Counted from the stretch's first letter, positions 22,301 through 33,527 are shown. The stretch: 64,000 nt of DNA from Trichaptum fuscoviolaceum (GCA_910574455.1 CAJSYZ010000008.1:3598707-3662706); one strand, 5' to 3'. Notes: a model not told the origin generated them from the sequence alone. Numbers and translations: made by a program.

Positions 22301-23017
22301 CAACCTACTCATTACAACGTCAGTCCATTGCGCGGCACGTAAGTTGCTCAGGTCTGTTACGTCGATGGAATGAATACGGCACAGAACCTTCAACTCGCTG
22401 GTGCTCATTTGATCCAAATTACACAGAATATCTGAAGCATTAAAGCATGTGGAGAAATTGTCACGGCTCATTTCAACCAAACTTTTCATGCCCTCAATTC
22501 TGTTCATTGAACTCAAATCGTTCTCCGTATAGCCAAGAGCAAAACATACAGCTTGAACACGAGCAGCGTCATCCACTTCCATCAGCACCGTCTCAGCAGC
22601 AAGCACAGCCATTGACCTCCCATTTCTTATTCCTCTTCGAACCGTCAAACAAGCACCCCCTCTACAGCTGTTTAAAAAACACTTTCCGTTCATGATGTGG
22701 TCCAATATTTGTACTATAGCTTGATCTGTGGATCTTATCTCTGTTGTATTTATACTATGCGAAGACAATACGGATAACAGTTGCATTATAGGCATATCAA
22801 AAATTGAACAATCAGGATCGGCAATCAAAAGTTTTATGCTTTTTTCAATTTCACAGTGATTTCCATTATTCGAATACAGCGGCTGCACCTCTGACGGTCC
22901 AGGCATCAACTCTTCAAAAGAGTCTTCAACCCAGACATCATCAAGAGCTGCAGGAGAGCTGCTATTTGAAAACGAAGCAGGGAACGTCAAAGAAGTCCCA
23001 CTGGAAGGGACTGACAC
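16367..23017 (-). CDS. Helitron RepHel protein (HUH Rep + PIF1-type helicase), 2216 codons
   Basis: This is one uninterrupted frame. The Rep part has the HUH motif SLHCHMLVWLEG (His 973 and 975) and the paired tyrosines in LYYITDYITK (Y1152 and Y1156), which nick and rejoin DNA in rolling-circle transposition. The helicase part has Walker A GGPGGTGKSRV (K1701), Walker B YLFIDEVSM, then FAGDFCQLAPV and, near the end, YTDYKAQGRTM and VMLSCATS. The N-terminus includes a Cys-rich zinc-like segment (CAVCSESRF...CRFCYRTL) as in other Helitrons. The first codon listed is GTG; no ATG lies in frame before a stop. A possible upstream exon begins at ATG 23369 and joins through a 61-nt intron (GTGCGA..ACTAAG). 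An acidic insert (EEEEEEED) lies around residue 1360. No internal stop or frameshift is visible, so the gene may be active. Confidence 0.9.
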   Translation of the reverse strand: MSVPSSGTSLTFPASFSNSSSPAALDDVWVEDSFEELMPGPSEVQPLYSNNGNHCEIEKSIKLLIADPDCSIFDMPIMQLLSVLSSHSINTTEIRSTDQAIVQILDHIMNGKCFLNSCRGGACLTVRRGIRNGRSMAVLAAETVLMEVDDAARVQAVCFALGYTENDLSSMNRIEGMKSLVEMSRDNFSTCFNASDILCNLDQMSTSELKVLCRIHSIDVTDLSNLRAAQWTDVVMSRLARHFIAGECEVGVQNVKSGKFPKCKQKLQDNTFLTVLLLESVLGNRLNKRKKPLIKLLASLDVEYEATDTVNQLKSRLKRYTKRLRVSKEREVRTGREMMRRIAERERVRETVDERLEEIRNNWPAEVSEHMREFLLNYFRGETCSKALQTRICAVCSESRFVSDFAPDPMPISDPNLNLELLRSRYPLGVEDPFETHETLRGIMLDQAGFVQYAEHEDALWTCRFCYRTLTKKVLPRCALANRMFLGEVPDCLKDLTVVEEAMIARRRAKCWIIHLNDVGAGVHTSDRGASHGARLPTTQRGMKGHIIVYPSNPQNIGSVLPPSMEDTVTPMCVVFVGSTRPSPEWLSTKAKPLIIRREKVRAALLWLKEHNPLYSDVTINHQVLNELPEESVAPVQITMETPTESSEAVGSRHDNVSAEATDENGAEPESTFEKAVVADVDMTNIKSGEMYLAALRHLNKGGSYVQIPHAPDPCNEYEDFDLFPLLYPTLFPYGYGGFEHPQRKRHVGMKVHAQHLFSLADRRFQEHYSFLFTVFNILQRRIVSQKAKLKVSKSYFNEFAAQVRSISEEAIARVAVRFAKGDYTSAYDDEERLVLRLMKEVNLVSEPVPGSSASKLALRNQIRGMMTDLGLPSFYITINPANIYNPLVRFLAGDEIDVDNIVRDNRTNAWNQQMLIAKNPFVAGKFFDIYMRAFFKCLLGFDLKTKSCANGLFGITKGYFGCVEAQGRGSLHCHMLVWLEGALDPQEIRDRIVEGGDQAFAERLCHFIDESISNGLPPEPASIGENELHPCSVRGPMSPGEEGSAEEHEAYKQARESDIYRLVKSCQRHTHTHSCYKHWRGGDERKQCRFNLDELHHVERTTIDPITGEVEFRIQDGMVNNFCVTILRAIRSNMDIKFIGSGASAKAILYYITDYITKTQLKAHVAYQTMQAAVQKLERRNQSDDDFTLKAKRMLVKCANALISQQELSAPQVVSYLMGYGDHYTSHRFRNLFWKPLENHVAKQEGTPPPIADVDERDAEEVFDENDESENLLIVERDVDGALSQKGSQLLDYTLRGELFDEVCVYDFVAHVDKVKIQKKKRERRAEDAEGGTEDNEGQGEGKVEEEEEEEDGSRPFAAHVDNPRSLFSASHPEYKTHFLRRRKEVKRLVPVPVGPRIYRRDVPDMREDYCRLMLILFKPWRDVHQLKEQFPTWEAAFQSFCDQAEPRMLKVMENMQRLHECRDSRDEDYAKRRIRNRGSNSIADEFVVSTAHEGLSLDDVEDMTAAQEGALEQVENAQNSRSKADEREARDAAAAVTAAQEAGLFKESTDESLRVSVEELQQELQRIRLLQNAESTWRKDYKRHNDEAKKIMMSGGYAEVTEGPRASGVTGDIELGHLYSEAQVDRRPLSDVEMTLASLPVASGSVEGKELVEAICQEYTLNVEQAGAFREIAYHSLLPRNAQDEPLRMYLGGPGGTGKSRVLDALKSLFDRRNETRRLRVALYTGVAASNVAGVTLHAALQLSQIRSSKPGSNKAKSDLIDMWKGVDYLFIDEVSMVGAELLNDISHNLSVAKETSEDFGGISVVFAGDFCQLAPVQDTALYVPSTRTAHLASTSQTARGLAKTNGRGLWLQLKSAYLLKQQMRQSGESNTAFRDLLTRLRLGKCSKADVALLRSRVLENLPIEERACLGEKWAHTPIITAHNATKDALNMRAVQTFAMDRGLPVQYYHARDIYMGEPVTGRLQQTLLDLHSGKTQQLGRLPLVIGMPVVFTQNYDVAGGVVNGAEGILKAVRYETDDNGYRYATSCVVSMPQCSSSPLSFLEDKEVVALQETSSCKVKNFHSHAEFRFTRKQLPIMPAFAYTDYKAQGRTMRKVIVDLQSCRNLQSVYVMLSCATSLDGLLILRDFDSKQVCNPLNGDLRCELKRLDELALSMRAGTHVSSPTVNSTSSSTNALPSPSTSSPSRARKRRRSVGASAGDKPPSTRIHREVRGT

Positions 23018-23499
23018 ATCAATATTATTGAAGGCCGATATTGATACTGAGCCTACAGTCTTAAAATCAGTCTTAGTAACAGAGCAGTGTCAGTAAACAT
23101 AACGCACCACCAGAAGGCCCGTCAAGTCGCACGTCGTGCCTCGACGGTAACATACGGCCTACATGCACCATTAGTTGAATCTTGTCAGATGAAGCTTGCA
23201 CTGTACTCACTAGATGCGTTCCATGCATGACGAGCGCCTGCAACGAATCGTGCACTGGTCGGAGACATGCTGTTCTTGCTAAAGGTTGTAGGGTGGGGTG
23301 AAAAGGTAAGACATCGACAGTTAGCGAACCTCGCCTTGATATAGTACCACTCGGAGTTACCCGAGACATGCTCCACAAGACCCGACCCGAGGGCTAATTG
23401 ATCTTGCGTACTTTACATAATCTTTGTCATTGTCATGTGAGCAAAAAAGACTTATATATCGAAATCTGCCCATATATATCCAAGGACCCCCCAAATAAG

Positions 23500-23588
23500 G
23501 CAGAAAAACGTGACCAAATGAGTTTTGGCGGGCGCTGGACACGGTTGCATACCCTAAGAATACCCAGCTACCCAAGGGGTAGCGGGAA
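23500..23588 (-). mobile_element. Helitron 5' terminus (element B)
   Basis: The minus strand begins TTCCCGCTACCCCTTGGGTA at 23588 and matches the 5' end at 578 for about 90 bp, including GGTATGCAAC and a later GGTCACGT. Homology stops abruptly outside the end. It lies about 570 bp upstream of RepHel, as expected. Confidence 0.65.
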
Positions 23589-26500
23589 TATTACGCACCT
23601 ATCTTGGTTATCGCATCATCTTGTAAAACATTCGAATACGAAATTCATGTTCGATGTATAGACGGGAACTACAGGAAATGCTTAGGTGGTTTGACGACCG
23701 CCGTGACTCTGGCTCAGCGTGTTTGGCTCTATTTGGCTTTCGAAACGACACCAGGATTTCACGTAAGTTCCTGCATACTATAACGATCCCTGATATGAGT
23801 TGTAACACACCTAACACAAACAACGGAAGAAGACTAGGGTGCAGTGTGATAATGCGCATCCGTCAGAGACAAAAAGCGTTCTCGTATAACGTCGAAGTTT
23901 CATTCTCCATAGAGTCCACTAATCGTTGCTGTTAAAGTCTTTCTGTCCGAGTCGGTTCGAGCTCAGCCTCCAGAGCGCTGGGCTACGTGGGTCTTCGATG
24001 AGCGAGGCTTCGGTGGTGGCCAGGTCGTGGGATGTTGTCGACTGCGCCCGGAGTGTTGCTACAGAATTCTGAACCTCTAAGATTTGCTTGTCAATACACT
24101 TTGTTCTCTCTCGCAGGGACGTTCGGGCGGTCTATAGGGCTACTGAGCTAACCTTTCCGTCCTTCCCACCGCAATCGCATTAAGTGACAGCAATACCTCT
24201 AAAGGAGAAGTCACTCTCACGAGGATGTGTGTAGTAAATTGTTCGGCCGAACAGCTCCAAGAATTTCGACTGTACCCAGTAGTACAATCTTTCGATGTGG
24301 CAGAAAATGCGAATTGACGGTGGACCTGTCGACGGCAAAAGAAAGGCCATGCATTGCAAATCTTACAACGGCACCAGCAACAGCTTCAGCAAGGATAACA
24401 AATTAGTACGGCTATCAGCTCCATCACCTACAAGTATCTGGCATTCAAGATACTGTCAACACATTACGGACAGTATGTAGTGATTGAAACTTACTCTTAA
24501 TGAGGGCGTCGGCGCCAGCACCATCGCTGCCATGGAAGAGCTAAGGAACGCCGACGTTAAGGGTACACCTTGAGCGCACATACTGTCTGTTGGCAAGAAA
24601 GCAGACCAGCATTCGTTTGACAGTTTACGATATCTCTTGCACGCCATTGTAATCGATACGTGTTGTGTGGAGTGTAGTATTTCGGTCTGTTTATCCGTAG
24701 CTATGGCCTCGGTAAGGGAAACTAGCCCAACAAACGCCCAACATCAGCCCGAGTTGCCCGTGGTCCTTGGTTTGGATTCTGATCTCAGCAAAGTCGTATC
24801 CGAGGGAGCAAGATAGACATAGTAGATTTACTCACTTTAGCACACAATGTTGTCACCTGTCGAAACACAGTCAACTCAGATTAGCCATCGCCATGCCTTC
24901 ACTTCTCCACTTTCAGGCTCTTCAACCCAAGATTTCCGGTCACGAATTAACGCTGTTGCTCACCATACCAGCCAAAACTCCAGCTCACTAAGAGCTTGCC
25001 GTAATCCACTCTGCCCCCACTTGATGAGCAATCAAGGTTACTATGAACGGCTCATCCACTGGCACTCGAGATGGTGCCAAACTGAGTTGTTGTCGCGGTT
25101 TCAGACTCCCTCATTGTGGTAGTTTCGCGCCCGTTGTCGGTCACTACCATACCCATCGACATTAGTCAACATTTTGTGTTGCCTATCGAGTCGTTCGACG
25201 TCTATACCGTATTAAGCAGGTTTTTAGGAAGAAATCAATGCGGAGGGACAGAAAGAGTTGCGGAGCAAGAAGCTTGAGTCCCGCCGCGGTAACTTGAGCC
25301 TGAGATAAACTTGAAGCCGGGAGCCGGACTCGGAGTCGCGGTTATTCAAGTTGGGGAAATTGTGAGACGTCCTAATGCACTGGCAACCGTTTCTCGCATA
25401 TTGCTTGCTGAAGGTTGACGAACTGAATGTCGTGGGTGCGAAGATGTAAATGAAGTAAATGAGCATTCAGGTTGTTGAGGATCATAGTAAGAAAAATGGT
25501 TGTCTGATCCTCCGAGCCCGCTCTAATCTAAGCATTCCCAGCGTCAGGTGATTCAAGGTGACTTTCTGCCGCCATACCGCCTGGAGTTCGTCGCGGTCGT
25601 CCGTTTTCACTTCAACTCCATCACCATGCTACTTACTTTCTGATCTATCGGAGACATTCTTATTGCTTTGTTTTTTACTTGCGATCTGAAGGAACTCCTC
25701 AGGATCGAACAAGCTGGTTCATATCTCTTAGTGAGCTCATCGAGATGTCCGAGTCGAAGCCTGACATGTTGAACGTCCTGGCATCGATATCTGAGGACTG
25801 AGGTGCATCACCGCATAATGGCTCACGGCGTATTTGAGCTGGCACAGCGACGAGCTATAACACGAACTTCTGCAACCCAGTCTATTTCCCATTGTCTGCC
25901 TGGTTCTTCCTCTCTTTGTTGTCTAGCGATCTGGAATGAATCGATGTGAGGGTTCTACGCTACCTCGCACATGTTTCACCTCATTTGAGCGAGGGTGGAT
26001 CGTGAGTACACAACTTAGCACCTCACCCCGAACTATGTCTTAACCTTTCTGCAGCACAGTTAACCGCCCCGCCTACAGATCTCTGGCCAACACATTCACA
26101 GCGCTTCTCGCCAGCAGGGAAGTCACGACCGAGCTCGTGCGACTCGTCGCGGACGAGGATGACATGCAAGAGGGTAAGGAGTCGTGAATCAGCTAGCTGC
26201 CGACAGTGCAACTTATTCAGGGGCAGGACGACCTCAAGACTCAAGTGCTGTGCGCTAGCGATTAGAGCGCGCTCAATGCGGCCGAGTTTGCGGTGATGTG
26301 TGCGCGAAATCGACTTGCGATGTTCGTGGCTCCTGCGTGGTATACAAAGGACCGGTGTGGATGTGTATAGTTCTGGGTGCATTCGGTGAGTACCCTCCCG
26401 TCGTCTCTCTTCAGCCTCATGGTTGTTCAGTTTTGCTGACATTATTATTAAAGGCTGATACGGACAGCGTGCAAAGTGAATCCCCCTTCAATTCTCGTCC

Positions 26501-27444
26501 AACTTACCTTAACCTCTTGTTTCACAGTTTGCATGAATGTTTTCCGCTGCATCATGAGAAGCGCAGCGTCCGTTGTGCCGATGTGGGGCTCAACAATTCA
26601 AACACTGCACGATGGCACTGCGCTTATGGTGCGAAGTATCCAGCTACAGAAGGAGGGAGACAATGTGCGTCCTTCCCTTTCACCCTTCTCCTTTTCGCAC
26701 CCATTAACATCCTGCATGCATAGATATTCGAAGGCGAGTACGTCACGCCGTACTGCACAGCATCCTGGATGGCGCGCAGGAAACATCTCTGAGGTCTCGG
26801 ACCAACCGGTGTTCAACGCGCATGGCGTTCAGGCAGGGTTTACGCAGCTCGGGTGGGACTTTACGACTGCGTAGACAAGTTTGCCAGCTATGTTAACTTG
26901 GCAGACAGTCTCGAGTGCAGCTGCGTTGAATGTGTCGAGCTCGAGTTTAAACGCGTCTCCATCAGTGGGAGCGGTCGCATAGCCGACGCTGGTGCCAGGC
27001 TCCAGTTCTGAGCCTCACTTGCCTAATAGTATTGCTCCAAGGTTCTGGTAATATTGATACACTGCTTTTCGAATATCTGTGCGTTCGTTTTTCATGAGAT
27101 TTAATCACAGGTTCACTGCATTTCAATGAAACTAAACAATCGTCCGCAAGTCACCGTAGCGTGGGAGGTGCAGAGCGGTGCAGTCGATATATCGAGCTAT
27201 GGTCTTGCGGTTTACTCAATGGTTCACTGCTAGCTGCAATCAGTAGAGTATTTGACAGCTGTCCGGGTGTTACCAAGGTAGTGGCTTATGCTGTGTAACG
27301 AACCGAACATCGTATACAATTTAGGGTAGACGATCGCCTGAATCATGAATGATATTGGCGCTCAGTCCTTGTTTTCGTAGTATAAAATGATCCCTGGCGT
27401 TGTTGACAATTTTGCCCCTCTCCCCTATAGTACCTCAGCTACTC
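23589..27444. other. Degenerate interval, no confident gene
   Basis: I find only short open stretches. A hydrophobic minus-strand piece (23859-23640, LLPLFVLGVLQLISGIVIV) may be the remnant of a membrane protein. At 26540-26760 a plus-strand piece could splice (GTGCGT..CATAG) into VPMWGSTIQTL...EGEYVTPYCTASWMARR, and 26085-26320 has NTFTALLASREVTTELVRLV; both are interrupted by stops and I cannot name a family. Elsewhere I see nothing. Confidence 0.35.
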
Positions 27445-29833
27445 ATGCCCCTCGTCTCCATTCCAAAGCTCAAGCCGAAAAAGATTTTGTCCAGGCTGGT
27501 GCTGGGAGAGTCGAGAGAGAAAGAGGATGAAATGCATTACTTGTGTCTTGGATTTGGACGCCTCCTTCTCGAGCCGGGTTCCCACGCGTACATTGGAAAC
27601 GACAACGATATTAATGACGGCGACTGCAGCTCCATCGTTTCATTCTCGACGACCGCGACGGCCAATGACCTGCCCGGAACTGGTCGCCTCCTCGACACGT
27701 ACATCTTCCAGCCAATGGGAAGGCGCATCGAGAGGCTGGCAATGCGCTTCACTATTGCGTCCCTCCATCCAGCCCGCATCGCACAGTACATCGAGACGGA
27801 TTGGACAGATTATGATCAATACTCTGAATCGAGAAACTTGGATGACATCATCGATTATATCTGTTTCTTACAGTGGAATGGCTCGACGGTCGTTGCTGGG
27901 ATGAAGGGACTCGTTAAGCAGACACAGTACGTATGCACTTCAGACTTCTCCATGAAGGAATTAGATACACTCTTCATTTCAGGTCAAATTCAATTAACAG
28001 ATCCGCATTAGCTCTGGCAGCACTCATTCGTGTCTCCTTGTCTGTAGCCCGTAGAGAGGTTTATGACAATGTTTCTCGCATTGAGCCTATATTCCACCTG
28101 GAGACGCTCGCTGGGTCCCTTGCTTGCTCGCACCCAGAAAAGATGTTCTTCCTTTTGCTAGTAAAGCTTGCACGGGCTACTCTCACAGCCTTCAGACCTG
28201 CTGGCGATTTAGTTGAATATGGCTTCGATCCATTCTATGATTGCGCGACCGAGCAAATAAGGCCATTGTTACGACACGCTTCGGATTTACGCCGGAAGCT
28301 AAGACGAGTATTAGACATGTACAAGTATGTTCCTCCCTCTCTTCTCTAGTCGACTAAACAATGAATTGTATTCACTCCAGATCTTCCGGATTTACTGCTC
28401 TTGACGCTGCGCTAGGAGAGGCGTGTGATATCTGTGCAGTTGCAGTATCTACGTGCATAGATCCTCAAGCACGGGGTGATGCATATATGCATATTCTGGA
28501 AACCGTGTATCTCACTGTCATTTTCATTCTTCGATCAATCAACACGCTGGCGGGCTACTCGACGGCTTCACAGAACAAGATGCAAAGTATGGTTTTGCAA
28601 ACACTAGCTTCTTGGATTGACATGATCGTCTTTCAATGCATATCTGCTACTTGCTGCAATAAGGATTATTTCAACATCATTGCACTTCAAGCAGGCATCA
28701 TGTTTCGCAGTTTAGTTCTTGTGTACGTATGTATTCATGAAATACGAAGACTTGATCTGATGATGACGTCGCATCTCAGGGCACGTCCATTGTTACCAGA
28801 ATCATTGAACTTTATGGGAACAGAATCATTGTACTTTATGAAAGAGAAAACACTTTTTGCCATGACCTGGCTTCCTAGGAAGCAACGAGCGACAGCAGAC
28901 AGGGCTGAAGACGATCCTGTTCTCCATAGCCTCGTTAACACGTCTATACGAAGGACACGGCGACTATTCATTTCATTCAACGAGCTTGAAAGAGAAGCTC
29001 AAGGATGCTCGTCTCTTGTCAACGGCTTTTCGCAATTGAAAATCAGAGCCAATATCTTGTCATTTTCCCTCTACGAATATGGAGAGAGTTGGTGGGATTT
29101 CTGGAAGGACACACTCAGACAGGCGAGGACAGCACAGGTACCGGACAATGAGCTAACTAGAGAGTTCAGAGAGGCTCGAAGAATCAGACGTGAAGGCCCA
29201 ACAGAATATGACATTGTAGGGCATTGGGGTTATTATGTCCTCCGTAAGATCGCACGACATAAAATGGGACAGTACTTTCGCTCGAACATGGACTGGGACT
29301 GGGACCTCGGGACGTGCATGAAACACCTATTCAAGGTCGAGCGAACTTGGGGAGGACCATCTACGGCTGCACAGATTCCACCGACTGCAACCCCAGCAAT
29401 CGACATGGGCGCAACACCAGGAGAGGCGTGGAAGATATCGGCAGGGCAAGCACAGGGGGTATTGCCGAAGGAGGTGCAAATCGCGTACGAGACAGAAAGT
29501 GGCGAAACGCACTACATGTCGTTCGTTCCCGCATTCCCCAACCCAGGATGTTGCCCTGGGTCCGAGACAGCTAATGTTGGGTCTTTCGCCGAAGAAGAAT
29601 CCCACCCGAAGTCGGACTCGAGGCATGGGAAAGGCTCTTCCGGGGAAAAGGAAGAAGGCGAGAATATGAAGGACGGCTCCCCGTCTTCGGAGGCATCGCA
29701 ACCCGAGGCACGTGGAGATGCTCTATTTGAGAAGTCCATTGAGAATTGCGAAGGGAAGGAGCGAGGAGGCGACGTTGGATTCGATGAGGTTCGGGTAGAA
29801 GGAGACGCGATATCAATCTGCTCGCTGGACTAG
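27445..29833 (+). CDS. Hypothetical protein, 739 aa, four exons (tandem paralogue 1)
   Basis: Exons are 27445-27926, 27983-28324, 28381-28722 and 28780-29833. Introns are 56-57 nt (GT..AG) and the total of 2220 nt is in frame. ATG 27445 is preferred over an in-frame upstream ATG at 27400 because it aligns with the paralogue start. Conserved blocks are GTGRLLDTYIFQPMGRRIER, AMRFTIASLHPARIAQY, VSRIEPIFHLETLAGSLA, LQTLASWIDMIV, a charged block ending SFNELEREAQG, and MDWDWDLGTCMKHLF. The last about 170 residues are low-complexity, acidic and Ser/Pro-rich, ending DAISICSLD. It is largely alpha-helical by composition, without signal peptide. I recognise no domain and infer no function. Confidence 0.72.
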
Positions 29834-31198
29834 GTCCATACTGAAAGGACTTTGTTGTTTGATAAACTTGTATGTTTTCTGTATGTTACAACTGTCAGCT
29901 TCTTAGATATCTATGAATGTTCGTACCGCACTGTTGAGCCTATAGCAGCGGATGAGTTGGGTCTTCAATTTTCGCGCGCGTATTTACCTTTGTTTGTCTT
30001 CGCGGTGATGAGCTCTCTCCTTCTTTCTTCCCACTCTTTCCACCAGCCGCATCATTCTGAACTCTGGGGTATGGACTTGTACGTAGAAGAAGACAAATTA
30101 TCCAGGACTGTATGAGCCCAATACCTCAACTGGCGATTTTGAAGCTCGCTGGACAACGACGTCAACCATCGGTGCTTTGCCAGGTCCGGAAAACCCAGTT
30201 TTATATCTATAATTCGTTGATTGCGAACGCATAGGTGCGAACTCAGATAGTACTAGCTATAAATCTCTGATTAGGCTCTGGCAGATGTTTGATAAATTAG
30301 GGTTCAAGCAAACGTTCGTGTCCTTCAAACATCCCGCTCCTATTCTTGAGTACTAGTTCAAGCCTCTGCAAAGCCACGACAAGCCTCTGGATGTGCTCAT
30401 TGTTGCCACTCAGGAAGCGGCAAACTCTGACTTGACATGCTCGTTGACCTGCCGCAGGGTCTTACTCATTCGGCCTGACACTCCTGAATCAAGATAAGCA
30501 AGCCTGGCACAACTATATATGTTCTTCGCTGAATGTCTTGACGAATGCGTTCGGTACCCTCGTCGGAGACTCTGAACAAGCTCTCCGAGAACCAGCCCAA
30601 ACTTTGTCTGTCGAAAATATACCAGCGCGGCTGTCAAGACCGGTGTGGCCAGTCAATGCGCTCCCGGCGAGCCAGTCTTACTTACCCAGTTCAGGTGCGA
30701 TGTCCACTCCACTCGCGAGCGCTTCCAATGGAAAACCTTCATTTCTGAATCTTTCGTGCCTCGTTCACTCGAGATCAAGAGCGCATCCAATGGAATATGT
30801 TCTGGTGGACAACATATCATTTTATTTCAATCTCGCAGAATATACCAGTAGTTGCGGTACTTTGTGTGCTTTTGACCTATCAAATTCGTGGAACGCGACA
30901 AGCATGTGCACAGATCGCTCGGCGGATGGAATTAATGGTCTATTATCGGCGAACGAAATCACTCGGACCCACAGTATTGGGCGCTTCTGAACTTTGGGTT
31001 TGTTTAGACGGTTTGGAGGCGCCGATTGATGACGCTGAAATATAGAACACTCTTTGATAGGAGGCAAGTACACAGCCCAATCTCATTACAAGGCTACCCA
31101 TCAGCCTTCTTCTGTGTGTTGATGGATCCATATATGATGGCGTCCGTGAATCTCATGTCCCACTTCTAGTTTACCCAATCCCTGCGGCGCTCACACCA
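29834..31198. other. Spacer between paralogues, no supported gene
   Basis: Short open stretches at 29852-30115 and 30538-31045 show no family likeness or splice-consistent structure. I see no RNA gene or clear repeat. Confidence 0.4.
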
Positions 31199-33527
31199 AT
31201 GCCTAAGCTCAAGAGCATCCTCTCCAGAGTCATTCTGGGAGGGTCAATGCAGAAAGAAGATGGCCTGGACTACTTATGTGCTGAATCTGGGCGCGGGAGG
31301 AACGACGACGACGACGGAAATTCGATGATCACGATCTTGACAATGGAGACAGTCGACGACCAGCCCGGAACTGGTCGCTTCCTCGACACGTATATCTTCC
31401 AGCCAATGGGAAGGCGCATCGAGAGGCTGGCAATGCGATTTACGATCGCGTCCCTCCATCCCGCCCGCATCGCTCAGTATCTCGAGGCTGATGGGACGTT
31501 TTTTTATTCTCCTGGTTTCAAATATGATTCAACACTTAATGACATTATTGCAACTCTTGACATGGACTTGAAGAATGCACCGACGGTTGCTGCTGGGATG
31601 AAGGGACTTGTGAATCAGACACAGTGTGTAGCCCATGCTTCTCTTTAAAACAAAACTAATCCCGTTTAGGTCAACTTCAATTGACAGATCCGCATCGGCT
31701 TTGGCAGCACTCGTCCGTGTGTCGCTGAGTTACCGCCGTTGTGAGATCTATGTCAGCGTTTCTCGCATCGAGCCTATATTCCATCTGGAAACGATCGCGG
31801 AATCTCTTGCTCGCTCGCATCCAGACAAGAAATGGTTTCTTTTCTTGGTAAAGCTTGCAAGGGAGACTCTTGTCGCCTTGAGAGTGCCTGACGGACAATG
31901 GGAATTCGATCCAGTTTTAGGCAAAGAAGTCTATCATCACTGGCCTTCACCCGAGACTGCTCTAACTTTACGTCAAAGGCTCATACGGGTGTTGGGGGTT
32001 TATAGGTACGCTTATCATCATTACTTGACATGAAATAACTGGGGTTGATCTTCTCTCCAGATCCTTCGGTCTTGAATCTCTTGACGATACAATATATGAA
32101 GCATGCGCTATTTGTGCAGAAGCCATGTCTACCTGCATAGATTACTACGCACAAGGCAATGCATATCTGCACATCTTGGAAACAGCCTACTTCACTGTCA
32201 TTTTTGTTCTTCGGTCAATCCACGAATTCGCCAATGATTATGCACAAATTCCTGCAAACAGACAAATCTATATGATTCTACAAACACTAGCTTCGTGGAT
32301 TGACGCTATCGTTTGTCGTTGCATAGAAGCTTGTTACGATCGTCAAAGATATGATGTGGATAAGCTGAATGCCAATGTGTTATTTCGCGGTCTTGTTGAT
32401 TTGTAAGTGTTTGTAATAGATTCTCTATAATTCCAGTGATGTTGACTGCTCTGTATGCATACTGTAGTTACGATGACACCACCAGTGTGCTACTACCAGA
32501 ATGCCGTTTCAGGGGGTACAACCGTATTGTGATTCACAACCTGTCCAGGAGACATCAGTCCGCCGACGATAGTCTCATAGCTCAAAGATTGATTGAAGCA
32601 TCGAAACACAGGGCGCACCGACTTCTTAGATCATTCAACGAGCTTGAGAGAGAGGTTTGCGGCATTTCATTGGAAACTCGCATTCCAACCTCACATTCCA
32701 AGATAGATGTGGATCCCTATTGGAACGAGATCGATGACTTTGGTGACGAGTGGTGGAAGGCTTGGAATAAAGCTCTAGAGAAGGCGCGAAGAGTGCAAGT
32801 ACCAGAGAATCTTACAACTGAAGAATTCAGGGAGGCTCGAAGAATTGGATTGGAACGAGATCCGTTGTGCGATCCATTTGACTTGAGATGGAGCGCGATA
32901 AATGACGAGAGGAACTGGGGTCATTATCAGCTGCGCCGTGGCTCGCGACACAAATGGGGACAGTACCTTCGCTCACGTATGGACTGGGACTGGGACCTCG
33001 GGACGTGCATGAAGCGTCTATTCAAGGAGAGTCATTCAGAACAGTCGTCAGCCATCCCCGGCGCGCCAGCCTCAAGCCCTACTATCGGAGTGGCTTCAAT
33101 TCCGGAAGGAGCTCTTCAGCTATCGTTTAGACGAGTACAGGTGGGCATGCCGAAGGAAGTTCAGATTTCCTATGAGACGGAGGATGGCAAAATGCAGTAT
33201 ATGTCGTTCTTACCCGCAACCCCTGGCCCGGGACTTCATCTTGTCTCCAGCCATTTCAGTGGTGAGTATTCCTCTGAAGACATCTTGGGCCCGACGGTCG
33301 TGCAACAGCATTCGGGATACAGGGAAGGCTCTTCTGGGGGAGAGCAAGGAACCGAGGATCTGGCGGCAGGTGCCTCTTCCTCAGATGCATGGCAACCCGA
33401 GGCTTGTGACGTTACCGTGTTTGAGGAGCGCAAAGATGACTGCGAAGGCAGCGAGCGAGCATACGACGTGGGAGGAGTTGAGGTTCGGGTGGGAGGAGAC
33501 GCAATATCAATTTGCTCGCTGGACTAG
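31199..33527 (+). CDS. Hypothetical protein, 720 aa, four exons (tandem paralogue 2)
   Basis: Exons are 31199-31623, 31670-32005, 32061-32402 and 32468-33527 (2163 nt, in frame), with introns at the same places as in the 27445 gene. Near-identical blocks include YIFQPMGRRIERLAMRFTIA, VSRIEPIFHLETIAESLA, SFNELEREVCG, EEFREARRIG and SRMDWDWDLGTCMKRLF, and both proteins end GDAISICSLD. The middle is more diverged and the acidic linker differs. The two genes are intact and about 3.75 kb apart in direct orientation, indicating tandem duplication with both reading frames kept. Function unknown. Confidence 0.72.

Larger units (their letters stand above)
12504..23588 (-). mobile_element. Autonomous-looking Helitron (about 11.1 kb)
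   Basis: The unit is bounded by a 5' end at 23588 and a 3' end at 12504, both on the minus strand. It contains the RepHel frame (16367-23017) and a convergent JmjC-domain gene (12594-16091). No target duplication is expected for Helitrons. Because two further 3' ends lie downstream (12432, 719), the mobile unit could also be 11.2 or 22.9 kb. Boundaries are inferred from terminal repeats only. Confidence 0.6.

Noticed and set aside
26023..26874. Candidate gene on either strand
   Set aside because: Interrupted by stops in every joining I tried and no recognisable family; listed only as degenerate text.
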